From assembly GCA_021849805.1 (NCBI GenBank), contig JAJZSL010000001.1, positions 1 to 64,000 of the forward strand: DNA of 64,000 nt, given 5' to 3'. The notes under the pieces were generated by a model. It worked only from the letters and a program-made list of their open reading frames with translations. It did no database searches and had not been told where the DNA came from. The DNA comes from a bacterium. GTDB lineage: Bacteria > Verrucomicrobiota > Verrucomicrobiia > Chthoniobacterales > UBA6821. This document shows, in pieces, positions 43,855 to 52,734 of this stretch. A program made the position numbers and the translations under genes. Position 1 is the first letter of the stretch. Each line of letters starts with the position of its first letter.

Positions 43855-45408
43855 TTACTTATTTTGTATCTTGAGCTGAATTGGATTTTTAAGAATTAAG
43901 TGAATTTTAAATGGATATGCATATGCACTTCCATCAGCTGAAGAATATGACAATAAGATTTGCTCTGGTTTATCAATTAAAAAAAGTGCTGATTTTTTGA
44001 GCTCATTAATGAAGTCATTGATGACTTCTGATTGTCGCGGATTCTCTAAATAAAGTCCTTCAAGTTCAAGTTCTCGTGTAGATACATACTCATTTGTTAT
44101 TTCTTGATTAGAAATAGGAGATAGCTTGGTAATCCAAATATAGCGTTTGGGAAGAGCATTCTGTAATTCGTTAACGATTTTAATCCATAAATTATGTGCT
44201 TCAATAAAATGAAAAATTACTAACTTAGTTTCTTCTATTTTCTTAAATTTTTCGATTATTTTATCAGATTTAATCAACTGTGATTTTCTTTGATCAAAGA
44301 GTTCTTTAGCCTGGTTGATCTTATGATGATAAGCATTGATTTCGTAGCACCAATAAAAAGACCACAGCAAAAAAGTAAAAATAACTAGAAAAACTGCTCC
44401 AAGAAAATAAGAACTTTCTCGTTTTTGATTTTTTTTAGTAAGTAAAATTGGTGGACACAAATCTAAGCAACATTTTTTTTCAAAAAATGTAATGCCTCCA
44501 AAAATTACACTCGAACTGATAGAATTTTTTTTAATAAATGATGAAATTGTAAAATCAAAAAGTGGATGAAGCTCTACTAGTTGATCTAGATCATCTAAAA
44601 AAAATGTTTCTATTAAATTTTTTTGAAGATAGGAAAATAGTTGATTTTTATGAGTATTTTCCCCAACTAGGAAAATTTTATTAGGGATTATTTTTTTTGA
44701 TTTTAAATATTTTAAAAGAGAAAGAAGAGAAGTGATGATTTTCTCTTCAGTTTCGGTATGAAGATTCAATTCTACTCCTTCTTTTAAAAGAGGAGCTAAT
44801 GTGTAGCTAGTTAGTGCGTTGTTAGATTCTTGAAGAAGAATATTACTGACATTATCTTCCAGGTTTAAAATTAGAGTTGAGCCATGATTTTGATCAATAA
44901 TCTCAAGAGTGCGCTGGATAGCAATTGGAGTGGCTAAAATAATCAATCTGCTTAATTGATCTTCAGGAATAACCTCTATTAAAGAATCAAGAAATTCTTT
45001 CTTTGTAGCAATATAGGTAACATTGACTTTATTTACTTGAGTGGAAGCAAAAATCTTGTAGTTCCAAACTAATTTGCTAAGAGGCAGAGGAAAAATATAT
45101 TTTGCCTCGCAAGTAATAAGACGAGGGAGAATGTTCTCCAAGCCTGGAGGAACTTCGATAGGGATTGTCTTAATGAAAGCTTTATGCGCAGGTAAAAAGC
45201 AATGAATTTTTAGACACTGACTCTTACAAGCAGTGAGAGCTTCTTGAAACCTAGCTAGCTCCTTTGCAGTAAATAAAGGTTGATTTTTCTCTAGTAAAAA
45301 ATTGAATACATCACTTTTTTCTATTTTCCATACACCATTTTTCTTTTTTGAAAATTCAGCAAAAAGAACTTTTTTTTCTTTCCAATAGAGAAAAAATGAT
45401 GTTGACAC
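43855..45408 (-). CDS. pilM: PilM-like protein fused to a PilN-like module (Amuc_1101-type)
   Basis: The 517-residue protein starts with an actin/FtsA-like ATPase domain similar to PilM (about 1-310): the opening LYWKEKKVLFAEFSK, VPPGLENILPRLITCEAKYI (SHS2-like) and the later KIIPNKIFLVGENTH motif. A single transmembrane helix (about 333-355, FLGAVFLVIFTFLLWSFYW) then leads to a PilN-like coiled region (AYHHKINQAKELFDQRKS) and a ferredoxin-like domain with LPKRYIWITKLSPI. The fusion of PilM and PilN domains into one chain is unusual for T4P but is compatible with the Amuc_1101 type. It is the first pilus gene after the epimerase gene (21 bases). Confidence 0.8.
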   Translation of the reverse strand: MSTSFFLYWKEKKVLFAEFSKKKNGVWKIEKSDVFNFLLEKNQPLFTAKELARFQEALTACKSQCLKIHCFLPAHKAFIKTIPIEVPPGLENILPRLITCEAKYIFPLPLSKLVWNYKIFASTQVNKVNVTYIATKKEFLDSLIEVIPEDQLSRLIILATPIAIQRTLEIIDQNHGSTLILNLEDNVSNILLQESNNALTSYTLAPLLKEGVELNLHTETEEKIITSLLSLLKYLKSKKIIPNKIFLVGENTHKNQLFSYLQKNLIETFFLDDLDQLVELHPLFDFTISSFIKKNSISSSVIFGGITFFEKKCCLDLCPPILLTKKNQKRESSYFLGAVFLVIFTFLLWSFYWCYEINAYHHKINQAKELFDQRKSQLIKSDKIIEKFKKIEETKLVIFHFIEAHNLWIKIVNELQNALPKRYIWITKLSPISNQEITNEYVSTRELELEGLYLENPRQSEVINDFINELKKSALFLIDKPEQILLSYSSADGSAYAYPFKIHLILKNPIQLKIQNK

Positions 45409-45429
45409 AAGGGTCTTTTAGTTTTTTTC

Positions 45430-46380
45430 CTAAATTTTTGATCGAAAATAATCGATTGTTTTTTTTATCCCCTCATCAAAATGAACGACTGGCTCCCAAC
45501 TCAGAATTTTTTTTGCGAGAGTTATATCGGGTTGACGTACTTTAGGATCGTCAACAGGGAGTTTTTTGAATTCTATCGTTGATTGTGTAGGAATAAGCTT
45601 TAGAATTGCTTCTCCAAATTCTTTGATAGTCATTTCACAAGGATTGCCAATATTGACTGGCTTGTGATAGTGGCTCATCATGAGGCGATAAATACCATCA
45701 ATAAGGTCAGAAACGTAGCAAAAACTCCTTGTTTGGCTGCCATCACCAAAAATAGTAAGTGGTGCATTGGTTAATGCTTGATTAATGAAAGCAGGTACAA
45801 CACGACCATCACGTAAGCGCATACGAGGACCGTAGGTGTTAAAAATACGAACAATTTTTGTGTCCATATTGTGAAATGTATGGTAGGCCATCGTAATTGC
45901 TTCAGCAAATCGCTTTGCTTCATCATAAACGCCCCGCGGGCCTACAGGGTTAACATTACCCCAATAATCTTCTGTTTGTGGGTGCACAAGGGGATCCCCA
46001 TAGGTTTCTGAAGTTGATGCGAGAAGAAATGCTGCTTTTTTTTCACGCGCAAGACCAAGCGCATTGTGTGTTCCAAGAGACCCAACTTTGAGAGTAGGAA
46101 TAGGAAGCTCCAAGTAGTCAATAGGACTTGCTGGGCTAGCAAAATGCCAAACATAATCCACATGACTGGGAACAAAAATGTATTCAGTAACATCTTGTCG
46201 AATAAACTGGAAGCGTTCGTGACCTGCTAGGTGTTGAAGATTATGGGGGCTTCCTGTGATAAAATTATCAATAACAATAACGTAATGCCCTTCGGCAAGT
46301 AATCGATCAGTCAAATGAGAACCAAGGAAGCCGGCTCCACCAGTGACAACACTAATGGGAGAAGCAGAATGTTGAGTCAT
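45430..46380 (-). CDS. NAD-dependent epimerase/dehydratase, UDP-glucuronate decarboxylase (UXS)-like
   Basis: The 316-residue enzyme is an extended short-chain dehydrogenase: [15 protein letters not shown] (NAD-binding glycine motif), [15 protein letters not shown] (UXS-typical), [27 protein letters not shown] with the catalytic YxxxK, and [17 protein letters not shown]. The [11 protein letters not shown] and YGPRMRxxDGR segments are the signatures of UDP-glucuronate decarboxylase, which makes UDP-xylose. The catalytic triad is intact. It provides a sugar donor for surface glycans. It precedes the PilM-like gene by 21 bases on the same strand, so the pilus-like operon may start here. Confidence 0.9.
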   Translation of the reverse strand: MTQHSASPISVVTGGAGFLGSHLTDRLLAEGHYVIVIDNFITGSPHNLQHLAGHERFQFIRQDVTEYIFVPSHVDYVWHFASPASPIDYLELPIPTLKVGSLGTHNALGLAREKKAAFLLASTSETYGDPLVHPQTEDYWGNVNPVGPRGVYDEAKRFAEAITMAYHTFHNMDTKIVRIFNTYGPRMRLRDGRVVPAFINQALTNAPLTIFGDGSQTRSFCYVSDLIDGIYRLMMSHYHKPVNIGNPCEMTIKEFGEAILKLIPTQSTIEFKKLPVDDPKVRQPDITLAKKILSWEPVVHFDEGIKKTIDYFRSKI

Positions 46381-46732
46381 AAAGTTATTTAAAAATTAAA
46401 TAGGAAGAGTGATCATACTGAAATGATTGAGTTAAGCGAGTTTGAATATTACTGATTTTAGTAAAAAAAATGATGCTTTAAAAATTATTTTTCTAATATC
46501 CGCTTAGACATTTTCTCACTTTTTCATGTAAACTAAGTTTTACGCTAAACTCTTTTTGAAACACTATTGCTCCTAGACTTCTTGCTCTGTGGGCTTCCGT
46601 GATAGTGATCTGCTCTGCTAACACAGTGAAAAAATAAATGAAAGAAAAATTTAAATGTTGCACTTATAAAGTGTGAGTCACTGTACGCGGAACACTTATG
46701 ATCCATAGTGATGATCTAGAGGTATTGGCTAT
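46381..46732. promoter_or_regulatory. 352-bp divergent intergenic region
   Basis: This stretch separates the divergent epimerase gene (minus) and the cyclase-like gene (plus). It is AT-rich and holds no credible gene. Two promoters must lie here. A TTGCAC word at 46664 is followed by TATAAAG-like and TGTACG words, but their spacing does not give a convincing sigma-70 pair, so I do not call one. Confidence 0.3.
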
Positions 46733-47995
46733 ATGAAAAATGTTAAAATAACACTATTTTTGGTTAGTATTGTAGTAGCACTATTTTTTTTAATGACGTT
46801 GGAGGGTGGGTTGTCATTACTAGAAAAACCTTGGAAAGAGATAATAAATTTAACTTTTGCTCCTCAAAGGAGCCTCGAGCTTTCTGCTCTTACTCAAAGT
46901 TTCTTGGTTTTCATTACGTTAATGTTGAGTGTGGTCCTTGGGCTCAAAATGAACAACAACAAAGAACGCTTTCTTGTGACAGCTTTTGTAGGGGGACTCA
47001 TGATTTCTGGAAGTTTCCTTTTTTCACTCTATCATTATTTTTGGAATCCTTTTCCTTTAGAACTGGTTTTAATTTTGAGTTCTGGAGTCGTTTCATTCTT
47101 TTCTTTCACAGCAATAGGGGCAAGGAAAACAAGATTACATCAACTTTTTGATGGGCGTTTATCATTGCAAATTATTGAAAAACTCATTGAAAGTGAAGTG
47201 TCGCTTCAATTTCCAGGAGAATTAAAACACGGAAGTATTCTTGTCATGACGCTCAGCAATCATGCTGAGCTGATGGAGGCACTGACTCCAGAAAACTATG
47301 TTCAAATGACAACTCTCTATCTACAAGTAGCTAGTAATTTTTTAGTTGATGTTGGTGGTTATCTTGAAGAGTGTTCTGGTGAAAGTATTCGTAGCATTTT
47401 TGGTGTACCGCTCCCGTTGACAGGAAGCATGAATCATGCTGCTAAAGCTGTTCGGACTGCTCTTGAGTTGGTAAAACGTCTTGAAGAGCTTAATCGAGAG
47501 TGTGATCTTCGTTGGCAACAGCGCCTTGATTTTCGAATAGGTATTCATTCTGGAGAAATGCTTGCAGCCTTTTATGGTACTCCTCGTTTCAATCAATATA
47601 GTGTTGCAGGTCCTACAATTGAATTTGCACGGTATTTAAGTATGTTATGCCTTAAGTATGGATGTCGTATTTTAGTTGGACCAAATACTTATGAAATGGC
47701 AGAAAATAATGCAGAATTTCGTCCGATGGATCTTTTAGAATACCAAGGAAATTGTCGCTATGTAGAACTTTATGAAGTCTTAGCTCCAAAGAATGCTCTT
47801 TCTAGAGAACGAGAGCGTAGTCGTGATTTATTTTGGCAAGGAATTCTTTCCTTCCGATCTGAGGATTTTGATCAGGCTAGAGAAGCTTTTAGTGCAGCAC
47901 GCATTTTTGGCATTCCTGATAAAGCTCTTGATCTCTACTTGGAGCGCATTGATAAAAACAGACGGGAGAAAAAGACTCAGGAGCATCAAATTTAG
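46733..47995 (+). CDS. Membrane protein with a degenerate class III adenylate/guanylate cyclase domain
   Basis: The 420-residue protein has four membrane segments (about 5-25, 50-70, 80-104, 108-127), then a cyclase homology domain (about 160-350) and a short helical C-terminal extension. The fold is recognisable from NHAAKAVRTALELVKRLEEL, FRIGIHSGEMLAAFYGTPRF and YSVAGPTIEFARYL. Key residues are changed. The first metal-binding position (normally D in LFaDIrgFT) reads VMTLSNHAEL. The second (GD) reads SGES. The N of the N-x-A-x-R transition-state pair is I-E-F-A-R. I infer it is catalytically dead or altered and may act as a regulatory or binding domain. A repeat element follows the stop by 15 bases. 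Confidence 0.8.
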   Translation: MKNVKITLFLVSIVVALFFLMTLEGGLSLLEKPWKEIINLTFAPQRSLELSALTQSFLVFITLMLSVVLGLKMNNNKERFLVTAFVGGLMISGSFLFSLYHYFWNPFPLELVLILSSGVVSFFSFTAIGARKTRLHQLFDGRLSLQIIEKLIESEVSLQFPGELKHGSILVMTLSNHAELMEALTPENYVQMTTLYLQVASNFLVDVGGYLEECSGESIRSIFGVPLPLTGSMNHAAKAVRTALELVKRLEELNRECDLRWQQRLDFRIGIHSGEMLAAFYGTPRFNQYSVAGPTIEFARYLSMLCLKYGCRILVGPNTYEMAENNAEFRPMDLLEYQGNCRYVELYEVLAPKNALSRERERSRDLFWQGILSFRSEDFDQAREAFSAARIFGIPDKALDLYLERIDKNRREKKTQEHQI

Positions 47996-48010
47996 ATCTT
48001 TTTTTGCTTT

Positions 48011-48174
48011 ATAGTCAAATTACTTAGAAATTGCAGGAAATTGACTTGATCTTATTTAAAAAGTGCAGCGTTCTCCTCCCATCACCTTATCGTTGAGATA
48101 GCGCTCGGTCTTCGGCCTTGCCTTTTTTAAAAATCTCTGCACTCTCGCCTGTAATTTCTAAGTAATTTGACTAT
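48011..48174 (+). repeat. Copy 3 of the ~164-bp inverted-repeat element
   Basis: This copy lies between the cyclase-like gene and recR. The left end ATAGTCAAATTACTTAGAAA and the right end TTTCTAAGTAATTTGACTAT are perfect complements over 20 bases and pair for ~27 with one mismatch. The inner AGTGCAG/CTGCACT pair is intact. The core with GAGATAGCGCTCGGTCTTCG is identical to that of copies 1 and 2. TA occurs outside the right end (GACTATA). Its orientation matches the other copies. Confidence 0.88.
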
Positions 48175-48223
48175 ATTCGCAAGGAATCATTGCCATAGAA
48201 AATAATCTCCTTAAAAAAAGACT

Positions 48224-48841
48224 GTGCCTTTCCTCGATTATCCTCAATCTTTTCGTTCTCTAGTAGAGCAGTTACGCCGTCTCCCTAGTATTGGACCACG
48301 CAGTGCAGAGAGAATAGCTCTTTGGATGCTACGTTCACCTCATGCACATCCAAAAGCATTAGCAGAAGCTATTGAGCAAGCTACTAATTTGCTGAAGCTA
48401 TGTGAGCGATGTGGTTTTTTTACTGATCAGAGTCTCTGTCTTCTCTGTAGTGATGAGGATCGAGCAGGTAAAGCCATTTGTGTTTTAGAGCATGAAACTG
48501 ATATTCTGCCCATGGAGAGAACTGAAGCATTTGATGGTCGTTATCATGCTCTTGGAGGGAGGCTCTCCCCACTTGATGGAATTGGACCTGAAGAACTACG
48601 TATTTCCAGTCTTATAGAACGTCTCCAAGAAGAAAAACCATCAGAAATTATTTTAGCACTCAGTGGTGATGTAGAAGGGGAGGCAACTGCTCATTATTTA
48701 GCTGAGTTAATTTCACCTTTTCAAATTAAAATTACTCGTCTTGCTCAAGGTCTTTCTGCTCGAGGAGGAATCGAACAGACTGATAGAATGACCCTCGCAA
48801 AAGCACTACTTGACCGAAGATTCTACAAAAAAGTCGTGTAA
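48224..48841 (+). CDS. recR: Recombination mediator protein RecR
   Basis: RecR works with RecO (and RecF) to load RecA onto gapped DNA. The 205-residue protein starts at a GTG (48224) and shows the N-terminal helix-hairpin-helix (LRRLPSIGPRSAERIALWML), the four-cysteine zinc motif CERC...CLLC, and the Toprim domain with ICVLEHETDI, YHALGGRLSPLDGIGPEEL and the later ALSGDVEGEATAHYLAEL. C-terminal LAQGLSARGGIEQTDRMTLA is conserved. All parts are intact. Its stop abuts the stop of the convergent gene at 48842. It has no neighbouring dnaX, which often precedes recR. Confidence 0.96.
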   Translation: MPFLDYPQSFRSLVEQLRRLPSIGPRSAERIALWMLRSPHAHPKALAEAIEQATNLLKLCERCGFFTDQSLCLLCSDEDRAGKAICVLEHETDILPMERTEAFDGRYHALGGRLSPLDGIGPEELRISSLIERLQEEKPSEIILALSGDVEGEATAHYLAELISPFQIKITRLAQGLSARGGIEQTDRMTLAKALLDRRFYKKVV

Positions 48842-49771
48842 TCAATGATTCAATTTTTCATCTTTCTGAGCAGAATGTTTAGTTGCTCGTGCCGAGAAAA
48901 CATCATTTGGTTTATAGGCTTCAAGTTCTATAGAAGTTGTTGGAATAGCAGCTTGAAACTTTCCAGATAAGTCACTTTTTTTAACCTCCGTTACCGCTGG
49001 AATGGTCTCTTCCTGAAGTTGAGCACGAGGTAAACTATTAAATTGGGAATAGAGAGGGGCTTTTTTGGCTTTTTGAATAGGACTGCTGTTCTTGACATGG
49101 TACTCGTCTTGATAGTTACCAACAGGAGATTCATGGTAAGATCCTGGAAGAGAATTATTATTTCGATAAGCTAAATCTTCCCAGTATCTAGCACGCATTG
49201 TATGATAATCCTCTTTATTTTTGAGCCATTGAATTTTTGACTCTATTTCTTTTGTGTCTTTGGCATATTGAGGGCCAGCCTCTTGAATGGTTTGAAGAAA
49301 ACGAGTTTTATAACTAGCTTCTCTTTTGTAGCGCAATGCTTTTTCTCTATTAATACAAGCCTTCTCTAAGCGTTTCTCCTTCAGCTTTTCCAGTCGATGT
49401 GCTCTTTTATGTTGAATTGGAGAATCGATTACTAAATTTTGAGGGGCTACTTGCTCAACGGGAAGAGATAACATTTGTTCACTCAACATTGTATCATGAC
49501 TGGAAGAAGTAAATTCTTCAGCAAGTATTCGATGAAAACGTGATCTTCCTAGTAGTGCTCGTATTCTTGGAGCTAAGATTTCAGTATTGTTTTCGCTAAT
49601 CATTTGACGATATAAACGAGATGCTTCCTCTAGAGAGCGATCAGCAAGAGCGAAATGTTCCTGAGGATTACCTTCAAGAACATGAGGAGGATGAAGTGCT
49701 GGAACGGCTTCCTGCTGAAAATAGTTTGGTGTGTTATTAGGAGCTGAAGTTGACGAAATGATGTTGTTCAT
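48842..49771 (-). CDS. Unrecognised soluble protein with coiled coil
   Basis: The 309-residue protein has a disordered N-terminus (Asn/Ser/Pro-rich, MNNIISSTSAPNNTPNY), then a helical segment (HFALADRSLEEASRLYRQM), a basic helical part (KRAHRLEKLKEKRLEKACIN, followed by REKALRYKREASYKTRFLQ) and a low-complexity C-terminal third. It has no signal peptide and no membrane helix. The overall build (disordered start plus helices) resembles the frameshift-split protein at 21810-23551, but I could not align them convincingly. It converges exactly on recR. Function unknown. Confidence 0.5.
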   Translation of the reverse strand: MNNIISSTSAPNNTPNYFQQEAVPALHPPHVLEGNPQEHFALADRSLEEASRLYRQMISENNTEILAPRIRALLGRSRFHRILAEEFTSSSHDTMLSEQMLSLPVEQVAPQNLVIDSPIQHKRAHRLEKLKEKRLEKACINREKALRYKREASYKTRFLQTIQEAGPQYAKDTKEIESKIQWLKNKEDYHTMRARYWEDLAYRNNNSLPGSYHESPVGNYQDEYHVKNSSPIQKAKKAPLYSQFNSLPRAQLQEETIPAVTEVKKSDLSGKFQAAIPTTSIELEAYKPNDVFSARATKHSAQKDEKLNH

Positions 49772-50135
49772 TGGTTTTGAGATATAATTTTTCTTTCCTA
49801 GAGATGAATTTCGCTTGCGAGTGAGAATAAATAAAATAATAAATGCTGTTTTTAACTATAGAGTATTTTCATTGCATGCTCTTTAGTTCTTCAGTCCAGG
49901 GGGCACTCCAGGGTCACTTATTTACTCAGTATTATTGGAGAAGCAACAAAAAGTGATCCACTTTCATTCGTATATTAAGTTGAAACGAATTGCAATTTTC
50001 TAATTGTGTCATTTATTCTCACTTTATTTAGTAACAGAGCAAGTATTCCATCAAGGTAATATAGTTGATCGCCTCTTACGCTCTCCACAATTTTTAAATA
50101 GAAATTAATTAATTATTTCACATGAATGATCTCGC
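49772..50135. promoter_or_regulatory. 364-bp divergent intergenic region
   Basis: The region separates the unknown minus-strand gene (48842-49771) from the glycosyltransferase gene at 50136. It is AT-rich apart from a short CCAGGGGGCACTCCAGGGTC patch near 49896-49915, which forms no convincing hairpin. I see no gene, tRNA or terminator. Promoters for both genes must lie here, but I cannot assign them. Confidence 0.3.
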
Positions 50136-51698
50136 ATGAGCGCAAAGTTTTTTTTCAATCAAGTTTCGCGCTTCTGGATTCTTGTGGGAATCATTACTCT
50201 GGTTACGCTCTTTCGCTTTTGGTATTCGACACAATTAGAGTTAACAGGGGATGAGGCTTACTACTGGTATTGCTCACGTCATTTAGATTGGAGTTTCTTT
50301 GATAAGGGGCCTGGAGCTGCTTTAGTAATTTTTTTGGCGACTCATCTTTTTGGAGATACTGTTTTTGGAGTGCGTTTTTTTGCTGTGTTACTTTCAGCAG
50401 TAACAGGTATAGGACTTTTCCTTCTAGCCACCATGCTCTACAGCGAAGAGGTAGCTTTTGGGACACTACTTGTTGTTCTTTGTATGCCGCTTTATGCTGT
50501 AGGAAGTATTTTGATGACAATTGATCCATTAAGTATCTTCTTCTGGACAATAGGAGCATCTTGCTTTTGGAAAGCTCTTCATGGAAATTCCATAGCAAAA
50601 ACTGACTCAAGTTTCTTCTGGTGGATAGCAACAGGAATTTCTGTTGGCATGGGTGCACTCGCCAAGTACACAAATTTTATCGAGCTTTTCTGTTTTTTCT
50701 TGTTTTGTCTTTCAAATGGTAAACATCGACTTCAACTGAAGCGATTTCCTTTTTATCTTATGCTGCTCTTAGCACTTCTTTTCTTTTTGCCGATGGTACT
50801 TTGGAATGAAAAACATCATTGGGTAGGATTAATGCATTTGCTACAGCGAGGTGATTTGAATAAATCATGGCATATCACTCCTAGTGAGTTCTTGATTTTT
50901 ATGGGAGCACAAGCTGGTGTTATTTCCCCACTGATTTTCCTGGGAGTTATGATTTCAGTTTTTTGGCCTCAATTCCGAGTAGAAAAAGCAGAGCAAACCC
51001 GATTTCTTCAAGCTCTTTTCCTTCCTTTATTTTGCTTTTATTCTTTTTTAAGCTTAAATAAAGCAGCAGAGCCAAATTGGCCAGCACCTTGCTATGTAGC
51101 AGGCATTATTCTTCTTGTAGGGAATTGGGAGTCTTTACAAAAAAAAATTCCGTGGATAAGGAAATTGGTTTTTTGGGCTTTTCTGATAGCTGCTCTTCAA
51201 ACAGTGTTGCTTCATAACACGTGGTGGCTTCATTTGTCTCTTCCTAGGAGCTTAGAGCAATCTACAAATGCTTGGACCCGAAAAGCAATTGCTTGCTATC
51301 ATTATTTAGGTTCTGTTGATCCACTTGATCGAGCTCGTGGCGCTCACTCTCTTGCTCTTCATGCGCAAGAGTTGGCGATGAAGCAAGGTGCTGAGTTCAT
51401 TATTTCCGATAACTATCAAACGGCTAGTCTTTTCTCTTTTTACCTGGATGGTCACCCAGAAACTTACGAGCCAGTTTTTCATCCTATCAAAGATCAGTTT
51501 TCGCTCTGGCCCACTTATCGAGATCGATTTAACACAGGTTCAAAAGCACTTTTTATTTACTTATGGCGTTATCCTCCTCGAGAACTTCTCAATGATTTTT
51601 CGAGGATCCAACTTCTTGAAGAGTTTTATTCAACAACAGGTAATCGTCCTCTCAAAAAATATTACTTTTCAATTTGTATTGGTCTCAAGGCTCACTGA
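50136..51698 (+). CDS. Membrane glycosyltransferase of the GT39/GT83 (ArnT/PMT) type
   Basis: The 520-residue protein has about ten hydrophobic segments and the GT-C catalytic loop after the first helix: ELTGDEAYYWYCSRHLDWSF, with the acidic D-E pair, then DKGPGAALVIFL. This matches dolichyl-phosphate-mannose-mannosyltransferase-like / ArnT-like enzymes that transfer a sugar from a polyprenyl-phosphate carrier to lipid A, glycolipid or protein in the periplasm. The C-terminal ~140 residues form a soluble domain. The catalytic acidic residues are intact. The donor and acceptor are unknown. It overlaps the region where the next gene's longer alternative start would lie. Confidence 0.85.
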   Translation: MSAKFFFNQVSRFWILVGIITLVTLFRFWYSTQLELTGDEAYYWYCSRHLDWSFFDKGPGAALVIFLATHLFGDTVFGVRFFAVLLSAVTGIGLFLLATMLYSEEVAFGTLLVVLCMPLYAVGSILMTIDPLSIFFWTIGASCFWKALHGNSIAKTDSSFFWWIATGISVGMGALAKYTNFIELFCFFLFCLSNGKHRLQLKRFPFYLMLLLALLFFLPMVLWNEKHHWVGLMHLLQRGDLNKSWHITPSEFLIFMGAQAGVISPLIFLGVMISVFWPQFRVEKAEQTRFLQALFLPLFCFYSFLSLNKAAEPNWPAPCYVAGIILLVGNWESLQKKIPWIRKLVFWAFLIAALQTVLLHNTWWLHLSLPRSLEQSTNAWTRKAIACYHYLGSVDPLDRARGAHSLALHAQELAMKQGAEFIISDNYQTASLFSFYLDGHPETYEPVFHPIKDQFSLWPTYRDRFNTGSKALFIYLWRYPPRELLNDFSRIQLLEEFYSTTGNRPLKKYYFSICIGLKAH

Positions 51699-51724
51699 TT
51701 TTTAGATTTTACCATAATATCCCA

Positions 51725-52711
51725 ATGAAAATAAGATTGCTTTCTCTATATTGCACCGTTTTTTTTGTAACACTTCCAACAAGAGGTAATGATGTTGTTC
51801 CTGGTTTTGAAGATCCTTTTGCATTGAAAAAAATTGAATACTCTTTTTTTCAACGTTATTCCATTCATCCGACACGATTATCAGACTTTGCTAATTATCT
51901 TAATAAAGAAGGGCCGGATGTCATTTTAGGTGAAAAAGGATCGAATTCTGCTGTAGTGGGTCTTTTTTTAGGGTGTAAACACTATGATTCTCTGATTATG
52001 GATCAAGATAATTACCCTTCAGGAGAGAGCCCCATTTTTTGCTTTCAAAGGAATGGTCTCAGTCACTATTTAGTTGCTTTGGGACATGAAAATGATCGAA
52101 TTACCTCAGTAGCTTCATCATTTGTACAGCAAGAGTTTAACGAGTGGATCAAGGATTCAAGCCACCTCATACCTCCTGATTCTCCACGGTTAGTTGATAT
52201 TTACAGTTATATAGTTGATCAAGTTCAAAAAAAATCATCGATACCTATGGAGGAGATAACGGAAGATTCCGTAGTATTTGATATGAAAAAAAGAGCTAGA
52301 GGTATTGATTCGTTTATTCGCTATCCTGGAGATTGTTTTGAGCGTGCTGATCAATTGATAAACTGCATAGTCATGCATTGTAAAGAAGATGGCAATAAAT
52401 GGGGAGTAGTAGCAGGTGTGCCAACCAAGGTTAAATATTTGTCATCACATCCGTATGGAATTTTAGATAATCAGCTCATGATTTTTTTCTCATTCTGTCC
52501 TGATACATTTGATTACAAAAAAGAAGAATGGGTGAGTGGCATGCCTAGTATACGTGTCTACACCAATCAATGCTTCAATGATCCTGATATAAATCAATCA
52601 CCAACAGCTCAAAATTATCTACTCTGTAGAGAAGAAGTCATTTTGCCAGAAACAAACGATGGATCCATTCCTCTTTTAAATAATTATTGGCACGATTGGA
52701 TACAAGAGTAA
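51725..52711 (+). CDS. Unrecognised secreted protein
   Basis: I use the ATG at 51725, which gives a signal peptide (MKIRLLSLYCTVFFVTLPTR). An earlier in-frame ATG at 51674 would start inside the upstream gene. The mature ~310 residues contain two or more alpha/beta-like segments with motifs such as FLGCKHYDSLIMDQDNYP, HYLVALGHENDRITSVASSF and YPGDCFERADQLINCIVMHC, with several cysteines. There is no match to a family I know. The charge and cysteine content are compatible with a periplasmic protein. It lies 26 bases after the glycosyltransferase stop and 23 bases before the next gene; it may be cotranscribed with both. Confidence 0.55.
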   Translation: MKIRLLSLYCTVFFVTLPTRGNDVVPGFEDPFALKKIEYSFFQRYSIHPTRLSDFANYLNKEGPDVILGEKGSNSAVVGLFLGCKHYDSLIMDQDNYPSGESPIFCFQRNGLSHYLVALGHENDRITSVASSFVQQEFNEWIKDSSHLIPPDSPRLVDIYSYIVDQVQKKSSIPMEEITEDSVVFDMKKRARGIDSFIRYPGDCFERADQLINCIVMHCKEDGNKWGVVAGVPTKVKYLSSHPYGILDNQLMIFFSFCPDTFDYKKEEWVSGMPSIRVYTNQCFNDPDINQSPTAQNYLLCREEVILPETNDGSIPLLNNYWHDWIQE

Positions 52712-52734
52712 TAAGAACTAGAATAAATCATATC

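Noticed and set aside
50203-50673. A 156-residue minus-strand frame inside the glycosyltransferase gene
   Set aside because: It is antisense to the catalytic loop of a recognisable GT39-type enzyme and shows no domain.
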